Assembly: GCF_049532965.1 (NCBI RefSeq)
Contig: NZ_CP186694.1
Span: 4,278,001-4,342,000 of the forward strand
DNA length: 64,000 bases
Direction: 5' to 3'
DNA from: Roseateles sp049532965
GTDB lineage: Bacteria; Pseudomonadota; Gammaproteobacteria; Burkholderiales; Burkholderiaceae_C
Made by a program: the position numbers and the translations under genes. Under the pieces are notes generated by a model. The model was not told the origin of the DNA, ran no database searches, and was given only the letters and a program-made list of their open reading frames with translations. Each line of letters begins with the position of its first letter. Positions within the stretch are counted from its first letter, which is position 1. This document shows, piece after piece, positions 32,202 to 42,065 of this stretch.

Positions 32202-32527
32202 CGGCCTCTTCCTTTCGGCTTGGGCCGCATTCTCTGATTTCAGCTGTCTACTTGGTGGGGGAGCTTACGCGCTTGCCAGCAGCGCCGTGCGACAGCCGCC
32301 GCACTTCACCCAGGCCTTGTTTCAACTTTGGCCAAGAGGCGTTCCATCACGGGCTATGCGAGTGACCGAGACGTTTTTGCTTGCGTCCGGGCTGCTGTGG
32401 GAGACGAGGATTCTTTGCGAGCGAAAGCTACCGCTGGCAGTCAATCCCAAACTTGAAAAGAGCGTTGCTCTTTGGCTGGTGGCATGCTGGGTAATTCTGT
32501 CTGGTCACCGTTCTAGAGGCGCGCTTA

Positions 32528-35062
32528 ATGTGTAGATTCTTAATCACCTGCTGGCGTTGCATCTGCAGCGTTTTTGTTATGGCCCTAGGCATCTCCACCT
32601 CCGGCACCATCAGCGCTCAAGTGCTCACGCCGCAGGGCAGCTACGTTGGACGGGAGGTGCACAGGGCGGTGCTAGACGACTTGGGGAAAACAGCGTTTCT
32701 CGTAAAGAACTGGGGGGCAGCAGATCTCGCGAGTTTCCGCGTCTTGCAGACACCCCCAGCGTGGTCCTGGGGCCTACCCTCGGCAGGCCTACCTCTAGCC
32801 CGAATTTGCACAGACGGCGGTGATTGTGACGCAGCAGTGGGTTTGCGGCGTTGCACCGTATCGTCTGCGGAATGCTCGTGTCAGGAGCTTTCTTATTTGC
32901 GGTCGTCCGGATCTCGCACGTTCTGTGCAGGTCACTCGGATTCGCTGGTGGAAGAGATGTACCAGGTCATTGTCTCTGCAAGAGAGAGGGTCGACATCTT
33001 TTCTCTAGATGCAGCAGATGGTCGGTTCGCGATGATGCTCCAAAACGCAATGCTCGAGCTCGACAGAAAGAACGCGCCGATCACCGTGAGGTTTCTTTTT
33101 GGAGATTATCCGGATCCGACTGTTAACTATGAGGCAAGGCTCCAAATCAGGGTGCACGCTTTCGTTGAACAAGTGCTGAGCAGGCTCCCGGGCGACCGTA
33201 GAAGAACATCAAAGCTAAAGATCCTGGCCGGCTACTACTGGATGAATCCAAGCACCGGCTCAAGAGACGTGTCTTGGAATCACTCCAAAATTATCTCTGC
33301 AGATGGAAAGCGGGCAATCGTTGGTGGACACAACCTCTTTAGTGAACACTATCTTGACCGTGCACCCGTTCATGACATCTCGGTTCACGTCGGAGGCAGA
33401 GCTGCCGAAGCAGCGGAGGCGTTTGCGACTAACTTGCTGAGCGCCGTCTGCACGGAACCTCGACCGCCTTCGTTGCATCGGTCCGTACTTGAGTGGAGCG
33501 CTCCCGGACAATTTGTTGAAGCCTGCCCTGGAGTAAGGCAAGCGGACTTCCGCCCCGATTTGATGGAAGACCCGTCTGCAAGGGGGCGGGTCTTTGCCGT
33601 TGGCAGATGGGCGGTACTGGCGCGGGGCGCTTCCACCGGGACGACAGGGGATCGCGCGCAGATCGCGATGATCAACGCCGCGAAATCTAGCATCAGGATG
33701 TCGATTCAAGACCTAGGGCCCTTCAAGGTTACGGGCATGCCCTTAGGTGGATGGCCTGATGAAGTGCTAAATGCCCTCGCTTCAGCGCTGTCGCGAGGAG
33801 TCCACGTCTACATCGTTAGATCTTCATACAACGCCACAGCGGGCGGCCTCGACTGGAAGAAGGCCATGTATGAGTATGACCACCCGTCGTGGGAGGACAT
33901 CAACATGATCTACGAGCGTTTGCGGCGCAAGGTGTCAGATGACAACGCGCAGAGGATGACGTGTCAATTCCTTCACTTCGCTCCGCTTCGCATGTCTGAG
34001 GAGCAGTTTTGGGATTCCCCAAGTACGCTTCCCGGCCCCATTCCCTTTGCCAACCATGCAAAGTTCTTGATGGTCGACGACCTTGCGTTCTATGTTGGAT
34101 CGCAGAACCTCTATGTCTCCAACAACGCGGAGTTCGGCTTTGTTTTCGATGATGCCGAGACGACGAGGAAGATACTTTCAGAGTACTACAAGCCGCTGTG
34201 GGATTGGTCCAAGTGGTCAGCGACGTCGAAAGCAGGGGTAGACATCAATTGTAAGACACGTGTTGTCGATCTTCACGGCAAGCCGGAGGCTGCGTCAAAA
34301 CCGTTGCAGTGGGCGATCGACTCGCGCTTGAACTGGGCACGCGTTACGCTCGAACCCAACGACAGCGTGCAGGTCTCCACAAGGCGTGACGGTGAGACGG
34401 CGCAGCGTTGGCTCTTCCCTGGCGATGGGACTGTGCGAAGTGCTGGCAGTGGAAAGTGCTTATCGCTGCAAGGCGGCAGCAAGGATGATGGCGCGGTCGT
34501 GGTGGCGAAGACTTGCGTTGACTCGCAGATGGACCAACGGTGGGACTTCACACCTTCTGGAAACATCCGCAACCGCCATAGCGGGAAGTGCCTGGACCTG
34601 GCGGCAGCGGAAGGTGGGCTTCACAGGAATTTGGGCCAGCTCATCCAGTTCCGCTGTCACGAAGGTGCGAATCAGCGGTGGTCTCTTAGGACGGCACAAG
34701 GCGCCCCACGAGTGAAGCTCGTCGCAAACGGCAGCTCGACGCTGATGCTTCGAAGCGAGGGGAAATTTGGTAGTCCTGGCCCCTGGACAGCAGAGTTCAC
34801 AGTGGAGCCGAGCGGCAGGCTCCGAGTCGCCCCACTGACGGCAGAGGATCAAGGCTTACAGTGTCTTCATCCGCCGTTTAACAACGAGTATTTGGGTCCT
34901 GATTGCCGAAAAGCGGGCGCAAACCCGACGGCGTGGATGGGTTTTGACGGACATCTGAATCTGAACAACCAGCGATGCGCGACGTTGGAGCCTCTAGGGA
35001 CAGGCCACTTATTGGCCGCGGGCTCTTGCAACAATGCCGCTAGCTGGAGGCTAGAACCTTGA
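32528..35062 (+). CDS. Secreted phospholipase D with C-terminal ricin-type lectin
   Basis: 844 residues. Signal peptide in the first 30 residues (CSVFVMALGISTSGTISAQ). Two PLD catalytic motifs: VSWNHSKIISADGKRAIVGG (H252, K254, D259) and PFANHAKFLMVDDLAFYVGS (H510, K512, D517), each followed by a G(G/S)xN signature (GGHNLFSEHY; GSQNLYVSNN). Residues about 600-740 form a ricin B-like beta-trefoil with three QxW-type repeats (AQRWLF, DQRWDF, NQRWSL), and a second, weaker trefoil-like region follows. The architecture suggests an exported enzyme that acts on phospholipids after glycan binding. It lies 260 bp beyond the IS3 element and may be acquired. Confidence 0.85.
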   Translation: MCRFLITCWRCICSVFVMALGISTSGTISAQVLTPQGSYVGREVHRAVLDDLGKTAFLVKNWGAADLASFRVLQTPPAWSWGLPSAGLPLARICTDGGDCDAAVGLRRCTVSSAECSCQELSYLRSSGSRTFCAGHSDSLVEEMYQVIVSARERVDIFSLDAADGRFAMMLQNAMLELDRKNAPITVRFLFGDYPDPTVNYEARLQIRVHAFVEQVLSRLPGDRRRTSKLKILAGYYWMNPSTGSRDVSWNHSKIISADGKRAIVGGHNLFSEHYLDRAPVHDISVHVGGRAAEAAEAFATNLLSAVCTEPRPPSLHRSVLEWSAPGQFVEACPGVRQADFRPDLMEDPSARGRVFAVGRWAVLARGASTGTTGDRAQIAMINAAKSSIRMSIQDLGPFKVTGMPLGGWPDEVLNALASALSRGVHVYIVRSSYNATAGGLDWKKAMYEYDHPSWEDINMIYERLRRKVSDDNAQRMTCQFLHFAPLRMSEEQFWDSPSTLPGPIPFANHAKFLMVDDLAFYVGSQNLYVSNNAEFGFVFDDAETTRKILSEYYKPLWDWSKWSATSKAGVDINCKTRVVDLHGKPEAASKPLQWAIDSRLNWARVTLEPNDSVQVSTRRDGETAQRWLFPGDGTVRSAGSGKCLSLQGGSKDDGAVVVAKTCVDSQMDQRWDFTPSGNIRNRHSGKCLDLAAAEGGLHRNLGQLIQFRCHEGANQRWSLRTAQGAPRVKLVANGSSTLMLRSEGKFGSPGPWTAEFTVEPSGRLRVAPLTAEDQGLQCLHPPFNNEYLGPDCRKAGANPTAWMGFDGHLNLNNQRCATLEPLGTGHLLAAGSCNNAASWRLEP

Positions 35063-35119
35063 GGGTAGCGCAGCGGAACGAGCGGAGATGGTGAAGCGCT
35101 TACTGGAGCTTGTTGGCCC

Positions 35120-35800
35120 TGTGGCTCACGCGTCAGCGACTGCTTCGCGGATGCGCTGATCTACCAGGGCACAAGCAAGGACGAGATCCGGCGCCAGATG
35201 ATGATCGCGCTGGCGCACGCCACGGCGTCGAGCCTTGACACCAGGTTCTTGCTGGCGCTCGACGTGCAAAAGGCGACCGAGCAGGCGAACATCGCGTCAG
35301 CGTCGGCCGAAGAGCCTTTAGCCGTGATCACGGACAGCCTCGGCAGCAAGGTCTTGTTCGACGCCCTGGATGACCAGGTGGACAAAGGCGCGGGCACTGC
35401 CCGTTCAGCCGGGATCCGCACGCGCCAGCGCATCGGGCTGGTCTTTATGCGGGCCAACCAGCTTCCCCTGCTTGCACTGGCGGATCCCGAGCGAAGGGAA
35501 AGCGACCCCCTCAAGTCGCTCTCCAGCGAGAGAAGCCCCGTCCTCGGGGCTGCTAGGTTCCAGCGGACGGTGGTCGCTTTCAGCGATCCAAACGACCTGC
35601 TTTCCTACCCGCTGCTGGGCTCCTCGTACCGGAACCCGCAATGGTCTGGCGTGAAGTTCGCCGACGTGCTCGTCTCCAACGACCGAAGCTGGCTGGGCCT
35701 CATCGAGAACCCGTGGACCGCTCACACCGCGTACGAGAAGAACCGCGATGTCACGCGGCTGATGCTCCACGGATCGGACAAGGGGAGCCCCAAGCCATGA
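35120..35800 (+). pseudogene. 5'-truncated alpha/beta-hydrolase-like gene
   Basis: The frame is open from 35069 but becomes protein-like only from about SRVSDCFADALIYQGTSKDE. PLAVITDSLGSKVLFDALDD contains a DSLGS nucleophile elbow of lipase-type hydrolases, and the tail is NPQWSGVKFADVLVSNDRSW. The beginning of the domain is missing, and in another frame MVKRLLELVGPVAHASAT may be the original N-terminus, so a deletion or frameshift near 35120 is likely. The ATG at 35198 could still start a 200-residue product. Its stop overlaps the next start by 4 bp. Confidence 0.5.
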
Positions 35801-36915
35801 CGCGCTTATCCAAGATGCACCCTTATCAGCTCACGGGGCGCGCTTTGCACAAGGCCTTGGCGACCGCTGCGTTAGCTGCATGCGCTCCCGCTGCTTCGTC
35901 CTTCGAGATGTATCCCGTCGCCCTCAAGGGAGGGGCGTATGCCAAGCAGACCAACCTTGAATTGGACCAGCTCGTTTTCCAATCCGAGGCTGACATCGCG
36001 GCCTGCGGTCTGAGCGAGAGGCGGTACGCCAACGGCAACTACAGGCCGCTGCACGAAGCGATCACACGCTCGGCGTACAAGGCCGTGGGCCAGCCCATTG
36101 GCAGAGAGTCGTGGGTCTCGCCGAAGGTGGCCGGGGCGATCTGGAACGACGATCCCGAATACCTGGCACGCAAGGCTTGGCACTACGGCGGCCTGCGGAA
36201 GGCAAACTACTACGTCCGGCTGATGGCCGAGCATCCGGAGAGCGCGAAGGACGAGGTGAGCTTGACGCGGCGCTCCCACTATGGGGACCTACAGTTTCTG
36301 CACGCCATGGCGCCGCGCCGCGATGGCCAGCCGCAATCGCAGAAGGACACACGCAAAGCCCTCTACGTTTGGACAAGAGCAGCCTATGAGGTGGCGACGG
36401 GCGTGATCGGCGAATCCAGCAAGCTCGCTGACACCTCACTGGGCTCCGTCCTTCCGGGCTACGCGTGCACCGGACGGTATTCGTACACCACGAAGTCCTG
36501 CACCGTGCTCGACCTGTTCGACCTGAGCTTCTTCTGGCGGGCCGAGCAGGACTCGATCTGCGATGCGCGCCAGCGCGAACTCGGGCTCACCGCGAAGCAG
36601 TGCGTCACGCGCGACCTCGCCATCGGAGCCCTGCTGCACACGTTGCAGGACAGCTTCTCCTCTTCCCACGTCGAGCGGGGCGGCGACATGGTGCCGCAGC
36701 AGTTCATGTCGTACCCGAACGACCGTCACTGCGAAGGCGACTTGGCGGTTGAGAGGAACCGGCCGAACATTGACGCGGCGCTAAAGGCCTCCACCCAGAT
36801 TCTCGACCTGTACTCGAGGCAGGAAAGCTGGGCAAAGGTGGAACCGTACATCGCCACGATCTTCGGCATCAGCGAGCAGGAGCGGGCCGAGTTCGACAAG
36901 GCCTACCCGCGCTGA
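35797..36915 (+). CDS. Phospholipase C / P1-nuclease-like secreted protein
   Basis: 372 residues from the ATG at 35797 that overlaps the upstream stop (ATGA); the longer frame upstream is spurious. It has a signal-like N-terminus (HKALATAALAACAPAASSFE). The key region AIGALLHTLQDSFSSSHVER resembles the Zn-binding H-x3-D-x-(F/Y)-x3-H helix of the phospholipase C/P1 nuclease fold. Other conserved-looking parts are KAWHYGGLRKANYYVRLMAE and RSHYGDLQFLHAMAP. Together with the phospholipase D and hydrolase genes it forms a putative lipid- or nucleic-acid-degrading unit. The exact family is uncertain. Confidence 0.65.
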   Translation: MTRLSKMHPYQLTGRALHKALATAALAACAPAASSFEMYPVALKGGAYAKQTNLELDQLVFQSEADIAACGLSERRYANGNYRPLHEAITRSAYKAVGQPIGRESWVSPKVAGAIWNDDPEYLARKAWHYGGLRKANYYVRLMAEHPESAKDEVSLTRRSHYGDLQFLHAMAPRRDGQPQSQKDTRKALYVWTRAAYEVATGVIGESSKLADTSLGSVLPGYACTGRYSYTTKSCTVLDLFDLSFFWRAEQDSICDARQRELGLTAKQCVTRDLAIGALLHTLQDSFSSSHVERGGDMVPQQFMSYPNDRHCEGDLAVERNRPNIDAALKASTQILDLYSRQESWAKVEPYIATIFGISEQERAEFDKAYPR

Positions 36916-37259
36916 GGCCAAGTCCGCCGCCACGCGAGTTAGATGCCTCGGCCGCCCTTGCAGCCCGGACGGTTGTCATCATCGCTTGGCGCCGCATGCG
37001 ACGACCGGATACTTCCACGGTTGAGCGTCCGGTGGTGACATTGCGGAAACGACCGACCACGCCGGGTCGAGAACTGCCGGTTACGCGAAAGACGATCACT
37101 GACCCCAGCCAGCCTAAAGCGCAACTTGCCTGCAGCAGTGTTCGCGGTGCTGCGCAACTTGTTCAGCGGCTGCCGAAGCGGATATTCAAGACCATCCGAC
37201 ATACGCACCCTGGCTCTGCCATCTGGCTGCTAATAACACGCACTGATGCGAACGGGCGC

Positions 37260-38045
37260 TCAGATCTCCGTTACCGCCGACTGCGAGGCAGGGCCGAAAT
37301 CATCATCGACGCAGGCGCGATGAAAGAGCCGCCCGAAGTGCGTGAGCTTGATATAGTGGTACTCGAAGCCAAAGAAGTCGTAGGTGTAGCTCGCATCCCT
37401 GGGTTCGTTGGTGTACTCGACCAAGCCAAGACTTTGCAGGTGCTCGACGAAGGTCAGGAACAGTGGCGGCTGAGCCAGCTGCTCAGGATGTACGGCGCGC
37501 TGGAGCAGCGTGCCATACGCACTTTTCTCCATTGCAGACGACGAAAGCCTTGCGCTGGCTTCAGCGAACGTGAGCGCGGGCGCGTATGGACCCAGACGCA
37601 AAAACGCGCGGAACGGCTGCTCGGCGAGCTGCCCGATGACGAGTACCTCGTCTGGCGCGAGTTGACCAATGATGTGGACAAACGCGGGATGAGCATCGCC
37701 CACGCGTTCCTTGTCCATCGCCCGAGAGAGCAGCTTCACGTACATCTGCGCTATCGGGTTAGGGCTGTCGTCCTCGTGACGAAGTCGCTCGGCAACCGGA
37801 AGGGCGATGGATTCGCGAGGTGCGATGCGGCGAGATTCCGGCACGCGCTCAAGCGCATCGCTCAACCGCCTGGCCAATCGGTCCTGCAGCCACGCTCCGT
37901 ACTGAAGCGGGAACAGAACGAGTCGCCCGACCTTGACGGCGTCCGCCCCAAGTTTTCCGAGCTCGCGCATCGCCGGAGCGACTGCGTCCGAGTACGCTTC
38001 TTTCGCAACGGGCGCTACAAGCTCGGTGATCTCTCTTTCGTCCAT
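37260..38045 (-). CDS. Abi-alpha (DUF4393) family protein
   Basis: 261 residues from the ATG at 38045, preceded by AGAAGGG; an ATG at 38063 is possible. Typical DUF4393 order: PVAKEAYSDAVAPAMRELGK, VGRLVLFPLQYGAWLQDRLA, ALPVAERLRHEDDSPNPIAQ, MYVKLLSRAMDKER and HPAFVHIIGQLAPDEVLVIG. The family is called Abi-alpha for its link to abortive infection; the mechanism is not established. It is the last gene of the minus-strand cluster that includes a subtilase and an AAA+ ATPase, but an 87-bp gap with its own ribosome site allows separate expression. Confidence 0.85.
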   Translation of the reverse strand: MDEREITELVAPVAKEAYSDAVAPAMRELGKLGADAVKVGRLVLFPLQYGAWLQDRLARRLSDALERVPESRRIAPRESIALPVAERLRHEDDSPNPIAQMYVKLLSRAMDKERVGDAHPAFVHIIGQLAPDEVLVIGQLAEQPFRAFLRLGPYAPALTFAEASARLSSSAMEKSAYGTLLQRAVHPEQLAQPPLFLTFVEHLQSLGLVEYTNEPRDASYTYDFFGFEYHYIKLTHFGRLFHRACVDDDFGPASQSAVTEI

Positions 38046-38132
38046 CGTGGTCCCTTCTTGCATGGGTCGGAAGGCGGTTCAGGTGTTGCGCCGACCCAGT
38101 CACCGCGCGCCGGCGATGCGGTATCTATGCCT

Positions 38133-38531
38133 TCAAGGAAACTGCCCGAGCACTGGCACGAGGTCAGGCTCCAGCAAGTTGCGCGAGCCACTTCTCGTCA
38201 AGTCGCCCGACGCTTGAGCCGCGCGCGCGATCGAAGCGCGGCTCGCGAGCCATCTCTGCACCGAGTGACAGTAGAACGCTCCCGCAGTCCACTTCTCGTG
38301 GCCGGAGCGACCGTGCTCGCTCAGCGCGCTTCGACCCGGCCCGTCATGCGAGAACAGCGGAAGCACCTGGCAGCGCTTTTCGCCGGCCTCGATGCACAGA
38401 AAGAAGTGGTCTCCTACAACCCATCGATCCGGAGGGCCAGAAGCCCTACCGCCTAGGCCCAGCAAGGTCTTCGGGTAAAGATGTAGCATCATGCCTACGC
38501 AGATTTCATCGGCAAGAGTCTTGTCCTTCAC
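38133..38531 (-). CDS. Hypothetical protein, 132 aa
   Basis: GTG start at 38531 with GGGAGG 7 nt upstream. Protein-like throughout: DRWVVGDHFFLCIEAGEKRC, QVLPLFSHDGPG and KWTAGAFYCHSVQRWLASR. No signal peptide or membrane segment. Lies 45 bp after the 294-residue gene in the same direction. Family not recognised; member of the defence-like cluster by position. Confidence 0.6.
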   Translation of the reverse strand: MKDKTLADEICVGMMLHLYPKTLLGLGGRASGPPDRWVVGDHFFLCIEAGEKRCQVLPLFSHDGPGRSALSEHGRSGHEKWTAGAFYCHSVQRWLASRASIARAAQASGDLTRSGSRNLLEPDLVPVLGQFP

Positions 38532-38576
38532 CGGCGCCTCCCTAGGTTGAAACGTCGGTCCCCAGGCGCATGGCGC

Positions 38577-39461
38577 TCAGGGCTGTGCCGCACCGCTCGA
38601 CGGCGATACGCCCACGACCATGTAATTGAAGTCGGGGGGCACTGTGGGCTGCCCCTTCAAATGCAGGGCCATGCCGCCAGGGTTCCACTCGTAGTCGTTC
38701 CAATCCCATGAGGAGCCGGCGTCGGATTGCACGACGACGTAGGAGCCGTGCTGCAGGCGCGCCGAGGTCGAGCTGCCGCGGAAGTCCAGCCCGAGCTCGA
38801 ACATGTGGACCAGGGCATTCTGACGCCGCTTCATGACCGCTCCGACGGTGGCGGCCGCTAGGCTGGCCAGGGGCTTGAGCGCGGGCTGCGCGGTGCTCAG
38901 CAGCGTCAACCCGTGCTTGAATGCCGGCGTGTCGAGCGTGGCGAGCACCACATCATCCGTGGAGTTGCGCACGTTCACCACACGGCCCTTGAACGAGATG
39001 CCGTTGCCGCCCACCGTCAGTCCCATGAAGATGGGCGCGCCTGCGATGCTCGGACTAGCTCCATCGCGAGTGTCGAAGCGCAGAGCGAAGGACAGTTCCT
39101 CGGTCTCGCCGGCCACCTGGTTCTTGCCGTTGAACTCGCATAGCACCGTGTGCGTGCCCCAGCCCGGATACTTGTAGACAAAGAACTTGTCCAGCGTCAC
39201 CTTGATCTGCGTGCCGATCAGAGCCGCATCGCCCGTGACGGCGGAGATGTCCTGAACCTGCGTGGAGCCTGCTTGTGCGGAGATGTACCCCAGGACCATG
39301 CCTGTGCGCGCGTAGGGCCGCGTCTCCAGGCCGAACGACTGGCCGGCCGCGCCTCCGAGAAAATGCGCCGCTTCCTCATCGTCCCCGATTTCTTGTAAGT
39401 AGGCCGCGATCTGAGCGGGTGAGCGCGATCCCAGCAGATCGCCGTAGTCGTAGTTGGACAT
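38577..39461 (-). CDS. Hypothetical protein next to subtilase/AAA pair, 294 aa
   Basis: Starts MSNYDYGDLLGSRSPAQIAA. The central part is beta-rich (IKVTLDKFFVYKYPGWGTHT, then LCEFNGKNQ; SIAGAPIFMGLTVGGNGISF). Near residue 200 is a helical hydrophobic segment (LKPLASLAAATVGAVMKRRQ). The stop-to-start distance from the subtilase gene is 24 bp, so it is in the same operon. Not recognised; it could be the substrate or activated effector of the protease, since proteases in defence operons often have an adjacent target. That is inference. Confidence 0.65.
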   Translation of the reverse strand: MSNYDYGDLLGSRSPAQIAAYLQEIGDDEEAAHFLGGAAGQSFGLETRPYARTGMVLGYISAQAGSTQVQDISAVTGDAALIGTQIKVTLDKFFVYKYPGWGTHTVLCEFNGKNQVAGETEELSFALRFDTRDGASPSIAGAPIFMGLTVGGNGISFKGRVVNVRNSTDDVVLATLDTPAFKHGLTLLSTAQPALKPLASLAAATVGAVMKRRQNALVHMFELGLDFRGSSTSARLQHGSYVVVQSDAGSSWDWNDYEWNPGGMALHLKGQPTVPPDFNYMVVGVSPSSGAAQP

Positions 39462-39485
39462 GTTTTCTCGTTCCCTTTTTGTCGA

Positions 39486-42065
39486 TTAGCGTTGACGAGC
39501 GCGGGCTCGCGCACGCACTTGTTGCTCTACCTCGGTGTACAGCGTGCTGCGCTGCTGCTGCGCGAGTTCAAGCGTCACGGCCAGGGCGTAGGGAACTTCC
39601 TCCTGCTCGAAGCCCTCTTTGGCCGAAGCCTGCACGCAGATCACGATGCGGCCATTGGCCATCTTCTTCTTGCCGTCCTGGACGATGTGGATGACCGTGC
39701 CGCGGTTGGCCGTGGTGATGTTGGGCTGGGGGTTGCCCGAGCGGTCCACGCCCGCCCAGAACGAGGGGGCGTTGTCCTCCCCGCTGAGCTGCAAGACGAC
39801 GGCACGGTGGTCTGTCGTTGTGTGCGTCGTTGGGCACGTCCAGGATAGCGTCACTGTGCAAGACCTGATGTCGCGATTGGCCACCATCGACGGTGGAACG
39901 GGCAGCACATAGGTGTGACGCTCGGCCGCTTTGATCTTGTCGTCAGCCAGCAGCGTGATGCGGTTATGACCGCCTTGGATCACTCGGCTCTCGTCGAGCG
40001 CGCCGTATCCCAGAAAGCGCGTGATGGTGTTGCGCCGGGCCGACCAGAGCTTTGGTTCGCGCGGTGGGTAGGCGGCGTGCAAGACGTCGCCCACCGGTCC
40101 CCAAGATGCACCGTGTACCAGCAGCGTCTTGAGGATGACGGCTCGCGTGTCAAGGGCCGTCCAGTCGATCCCTTCCGTGTCGAACACCTCCTCGACGGCG
40201 TCAGCAACGAAGTGAGCGGCACGCGTCACCAGGGCCGCGGCGTTACTGGTCCCGGCCGTACGCATGCGTCGGTTCAACGTACCCGTCCTCGACGGCGAGG
40301 CAACCTGTTGACCGTAGTGGGCGGTGGGTTTGGCATGCACCTCGATTCCGCCCGCGACGTTCGACACCCCGGCAGCGAATCGACCGCCGTGCGCTAGCAG
40401 GTCCGGCTTGACGCTGCGATTGGCGCCAAGCCCCGTGGCCGATGCGAGGTTGCTCATCGCAAAGGTCGGATAGGGGTCGTGCGGTGCGGCTGGATCGGCA
40501 GGAGCATGGTCCGCATGCACCGCGCCAACGGTGAGCGCGTTGACGGCCTCAGCCGGAGTGAGCAACCCGCGCGTGCCTTTGGCCATCTCGATCGCACCGA
40601 GGATGGCGGCTTGGCGCGTGTCGGGGTGATCGGCAGCGAAGGCAGCCAGGTTGGGGTAGGCGCTCACGGGGAAGCTCGAGAAGATGTTCCCCGCGCTGAT
40701 GACGATCAGCAGCCTGTGCTTGTGGGCGAAGTAGTCGAGCAAGGTCGACCACGGCGAGGGGCGCCGTACGAAGGGGGCGTAGTCGTCGCAGATCGAGTGG
40801 TTGATGACGACCACCTTCTCCATCTCGGGAGAATCGCCGTCGTTCATCGTCACGATCGCATTGAGCGCGCGGTAGATGACGCCGATTGGCAGCTTGCCCG
40901 CAGGCGTGGATTCCCGGCGCGTGGAAGAAGGCGCCACGAGCACGGGGATCACCGCGAGGGGGCGGTTCAGCGGCGCGCTTGATGGCGACTCCAGATCACC
41001 GTGGATGATGAGCGACGCCATCGACGTGCCGTGATGGCGGGAAAAGGCCGGGGCCTCCGCTGCTGCCACGTCGATCTCGGTGACGGTCACGCGACCGGCC
41101 AGCATGTCGTGCCGCTCGATGGGATAGCCATCCAGCAGCGCGGCGATGCAGGGCCTTTCGAAGTCGGGCTCACCGGGGCTCGCCTGAGCTGCTTGGTCCT
41201 GATCGAGCTCGATCTTCGATTCGTACGCGGATTGCGGCCGGATCGTCATCACGTCGTTGAACTCGGCGATGCGACCTTGGCCTTGCACCAGACGACGCGC
41301 AACCTGGGGCGGCACCCTGACGAGAGCGCCCTGATAGCTGATCTCTTCGATGTCGACGGAGTCGAGCAGTTCACCGCCGACCTCGTTCAGCATCTCCTGC
41401 AGGGTTTGCAAGGACTGATCACGCCGCTCGGCTTCGGTGCGATACCAGAGGTCCAACTCAATCACGACGTCGCTGACCGGTCGGTCCGCCAGCGCGCTGT
41501 TCACGTAGAGCGCCAATGTGGGGTCAAGGCGATCTTCAATCGACCACACGTGCAGGCCATGCAGGTAGTCGAAGAGCTTCCATAGCGCCTTGTGGTCCTC
41601 GTCAGGAGGCTCCCGCCCCTTCTCATAACGCTTCCACTGGCTGAGAAGCTTGCTCAGGGCGCGCTCGGTGGGCATCGTCAGATACAGCCGCTGCGCGGGC
41701 TGGTTGGCCGGGTCGTTCGTATCGATCGCCTCGGCTTCCTCCAGGCTATCGGCATCGGACTGGGCCACTTCTGTGGCAAGCCACTCCAGCCCCAGTGCTT
41801 GCGCCGCGACATTGAACTGGGGCACGTCGCCGAGCAGCTCGAAGACTAGGCAGCGCTCCGGCACTACCGCTCGCGGATCCGCGGCGACGTTGACGCCTCT
41901 TGCGTAGGCCGCTAGGCCAGTTTCTGCCTCTGAGAAGACCTGTCCCAGGCGCTGGGCCTGGCGGTCATACGGAATCCTGGCCGGAAACCTTGGTTTCCTT
42001 TTGCCCCTGAGCCTTTGTCCCGCGCTTGCGCGCTTTAGACGGACTATTGGATAGTCTGTCGGCAT
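39486..42065 (-). CDS. Subtilisin-like (S8) serine protease
   Basis: 859 residues. Catalytic triad: D312 in CIAALLDGYPIERHD, H345 in FSRHHGTSMASLIIHGD, S607 in TAGTSNAAALVTRAA, with the oxyanion Asn in VISAGN (N460). A 300-residue N-terminal region and a C-terminal beta-rich region flank the protease. There is no signal peptide, so it is intracellular. The first 34 codons overlap the 3' end of the AAA+ gene by 101 bp in another frame, and the basic stretch KRKPRFPARIPYDRQAQRLG in the overlap looks conserved, so both readings seem real. Intracellular S8 proteases coupled to AAA+ ATPases recur in accessory islands of defence type. Confidence 0.88.
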   Translation of the reverse strand: MPTDYPIVRLKRASAGQRLRGKRKPRFPARIPYDRQAQRLGQVFSEAETGLAAYARGVNVAADPRAVVPERCLVFELLGDVPQFNVAAQALGLEWLATEVAQSDADSLEEAEAIDTNDPANQPAQRLYLTMPTERALSKLLSQWKRYEKGREPPDEDHKALWKLFDYLHGLHVWSIEDRLDPTLALYVNSALADRPVSDVVIELDLWYRTEAERRDQSLQTLQEMLNEVGGELLDSVDIEEISYQGALVRVPPQVARRLVQGQGRIAEFNDVMTIRPQSAYESKIELDQDQAAQASPGEPDFERPCIAALLDGYPIERHDMLAGRVTVTEIDVAAAEAPAFSRHHGTSMASLIIHGDLESPSSAPLNRPLAVIPVLVAPSSTRRESTPAGKLPIGVIYRALNAIVTMNDGDSPEMEKVVVINHSICDDYAPFVRRPSPWSTLLDYFAHKHRLLIVISAGNIFSSFPVSAYPNLAAFAADHPDTRQAAILGAIEMAKGTRGLLTPAEAVNALTVGAVHADHAPADPAAPHDPYPTFAMSNLASATGLGANRSVKPDLLAHGGRFAAGVSNVAGGIEVHAKPTAHYGQQVASPSRTGTLNRRMRTAGTSNAAALVTRAAHFVADAVEEVFDTEGIDWTALDTRAVILKTLLVHGASWGPVGDVLHAAYPPREPKLWSARRNTITRFLGYGALDESRVIQGGHNRITLLADDKIKAAERHTYVLPVPPSMVANRDIRSCTVTLSWTCPTTHTTTDHRAVVLQLSGEDNAPSFWAGVDRSGNPQPNITTANRGTVIHIVQDGKKKMANGRIVICVQASAKEGFEQEEVPYALAVTLELAQQQRSTLYTEVEQQVRARARARQR

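Larger units (their letters stand above)
31063..32267 (-). mobile_element. Complete IS3-family insertion sequence
   Basis: About 1.2 kb. The left end (31063-31089, TAAGCTCCCCTGTCAAGCAG and on) and right end (32241-32267 reversed, TAAGCTCCCCCACCAAGTAG and on) form imperfect 27-bp inverted repeats. It contains orfA and orfB on the minus strand with an A7 slippery run at the end of orfA. Flanking triplets (CCG and CGC) do not match, so there is no target duplication; this fits a deletion next to the element. Confidence 0.88.
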
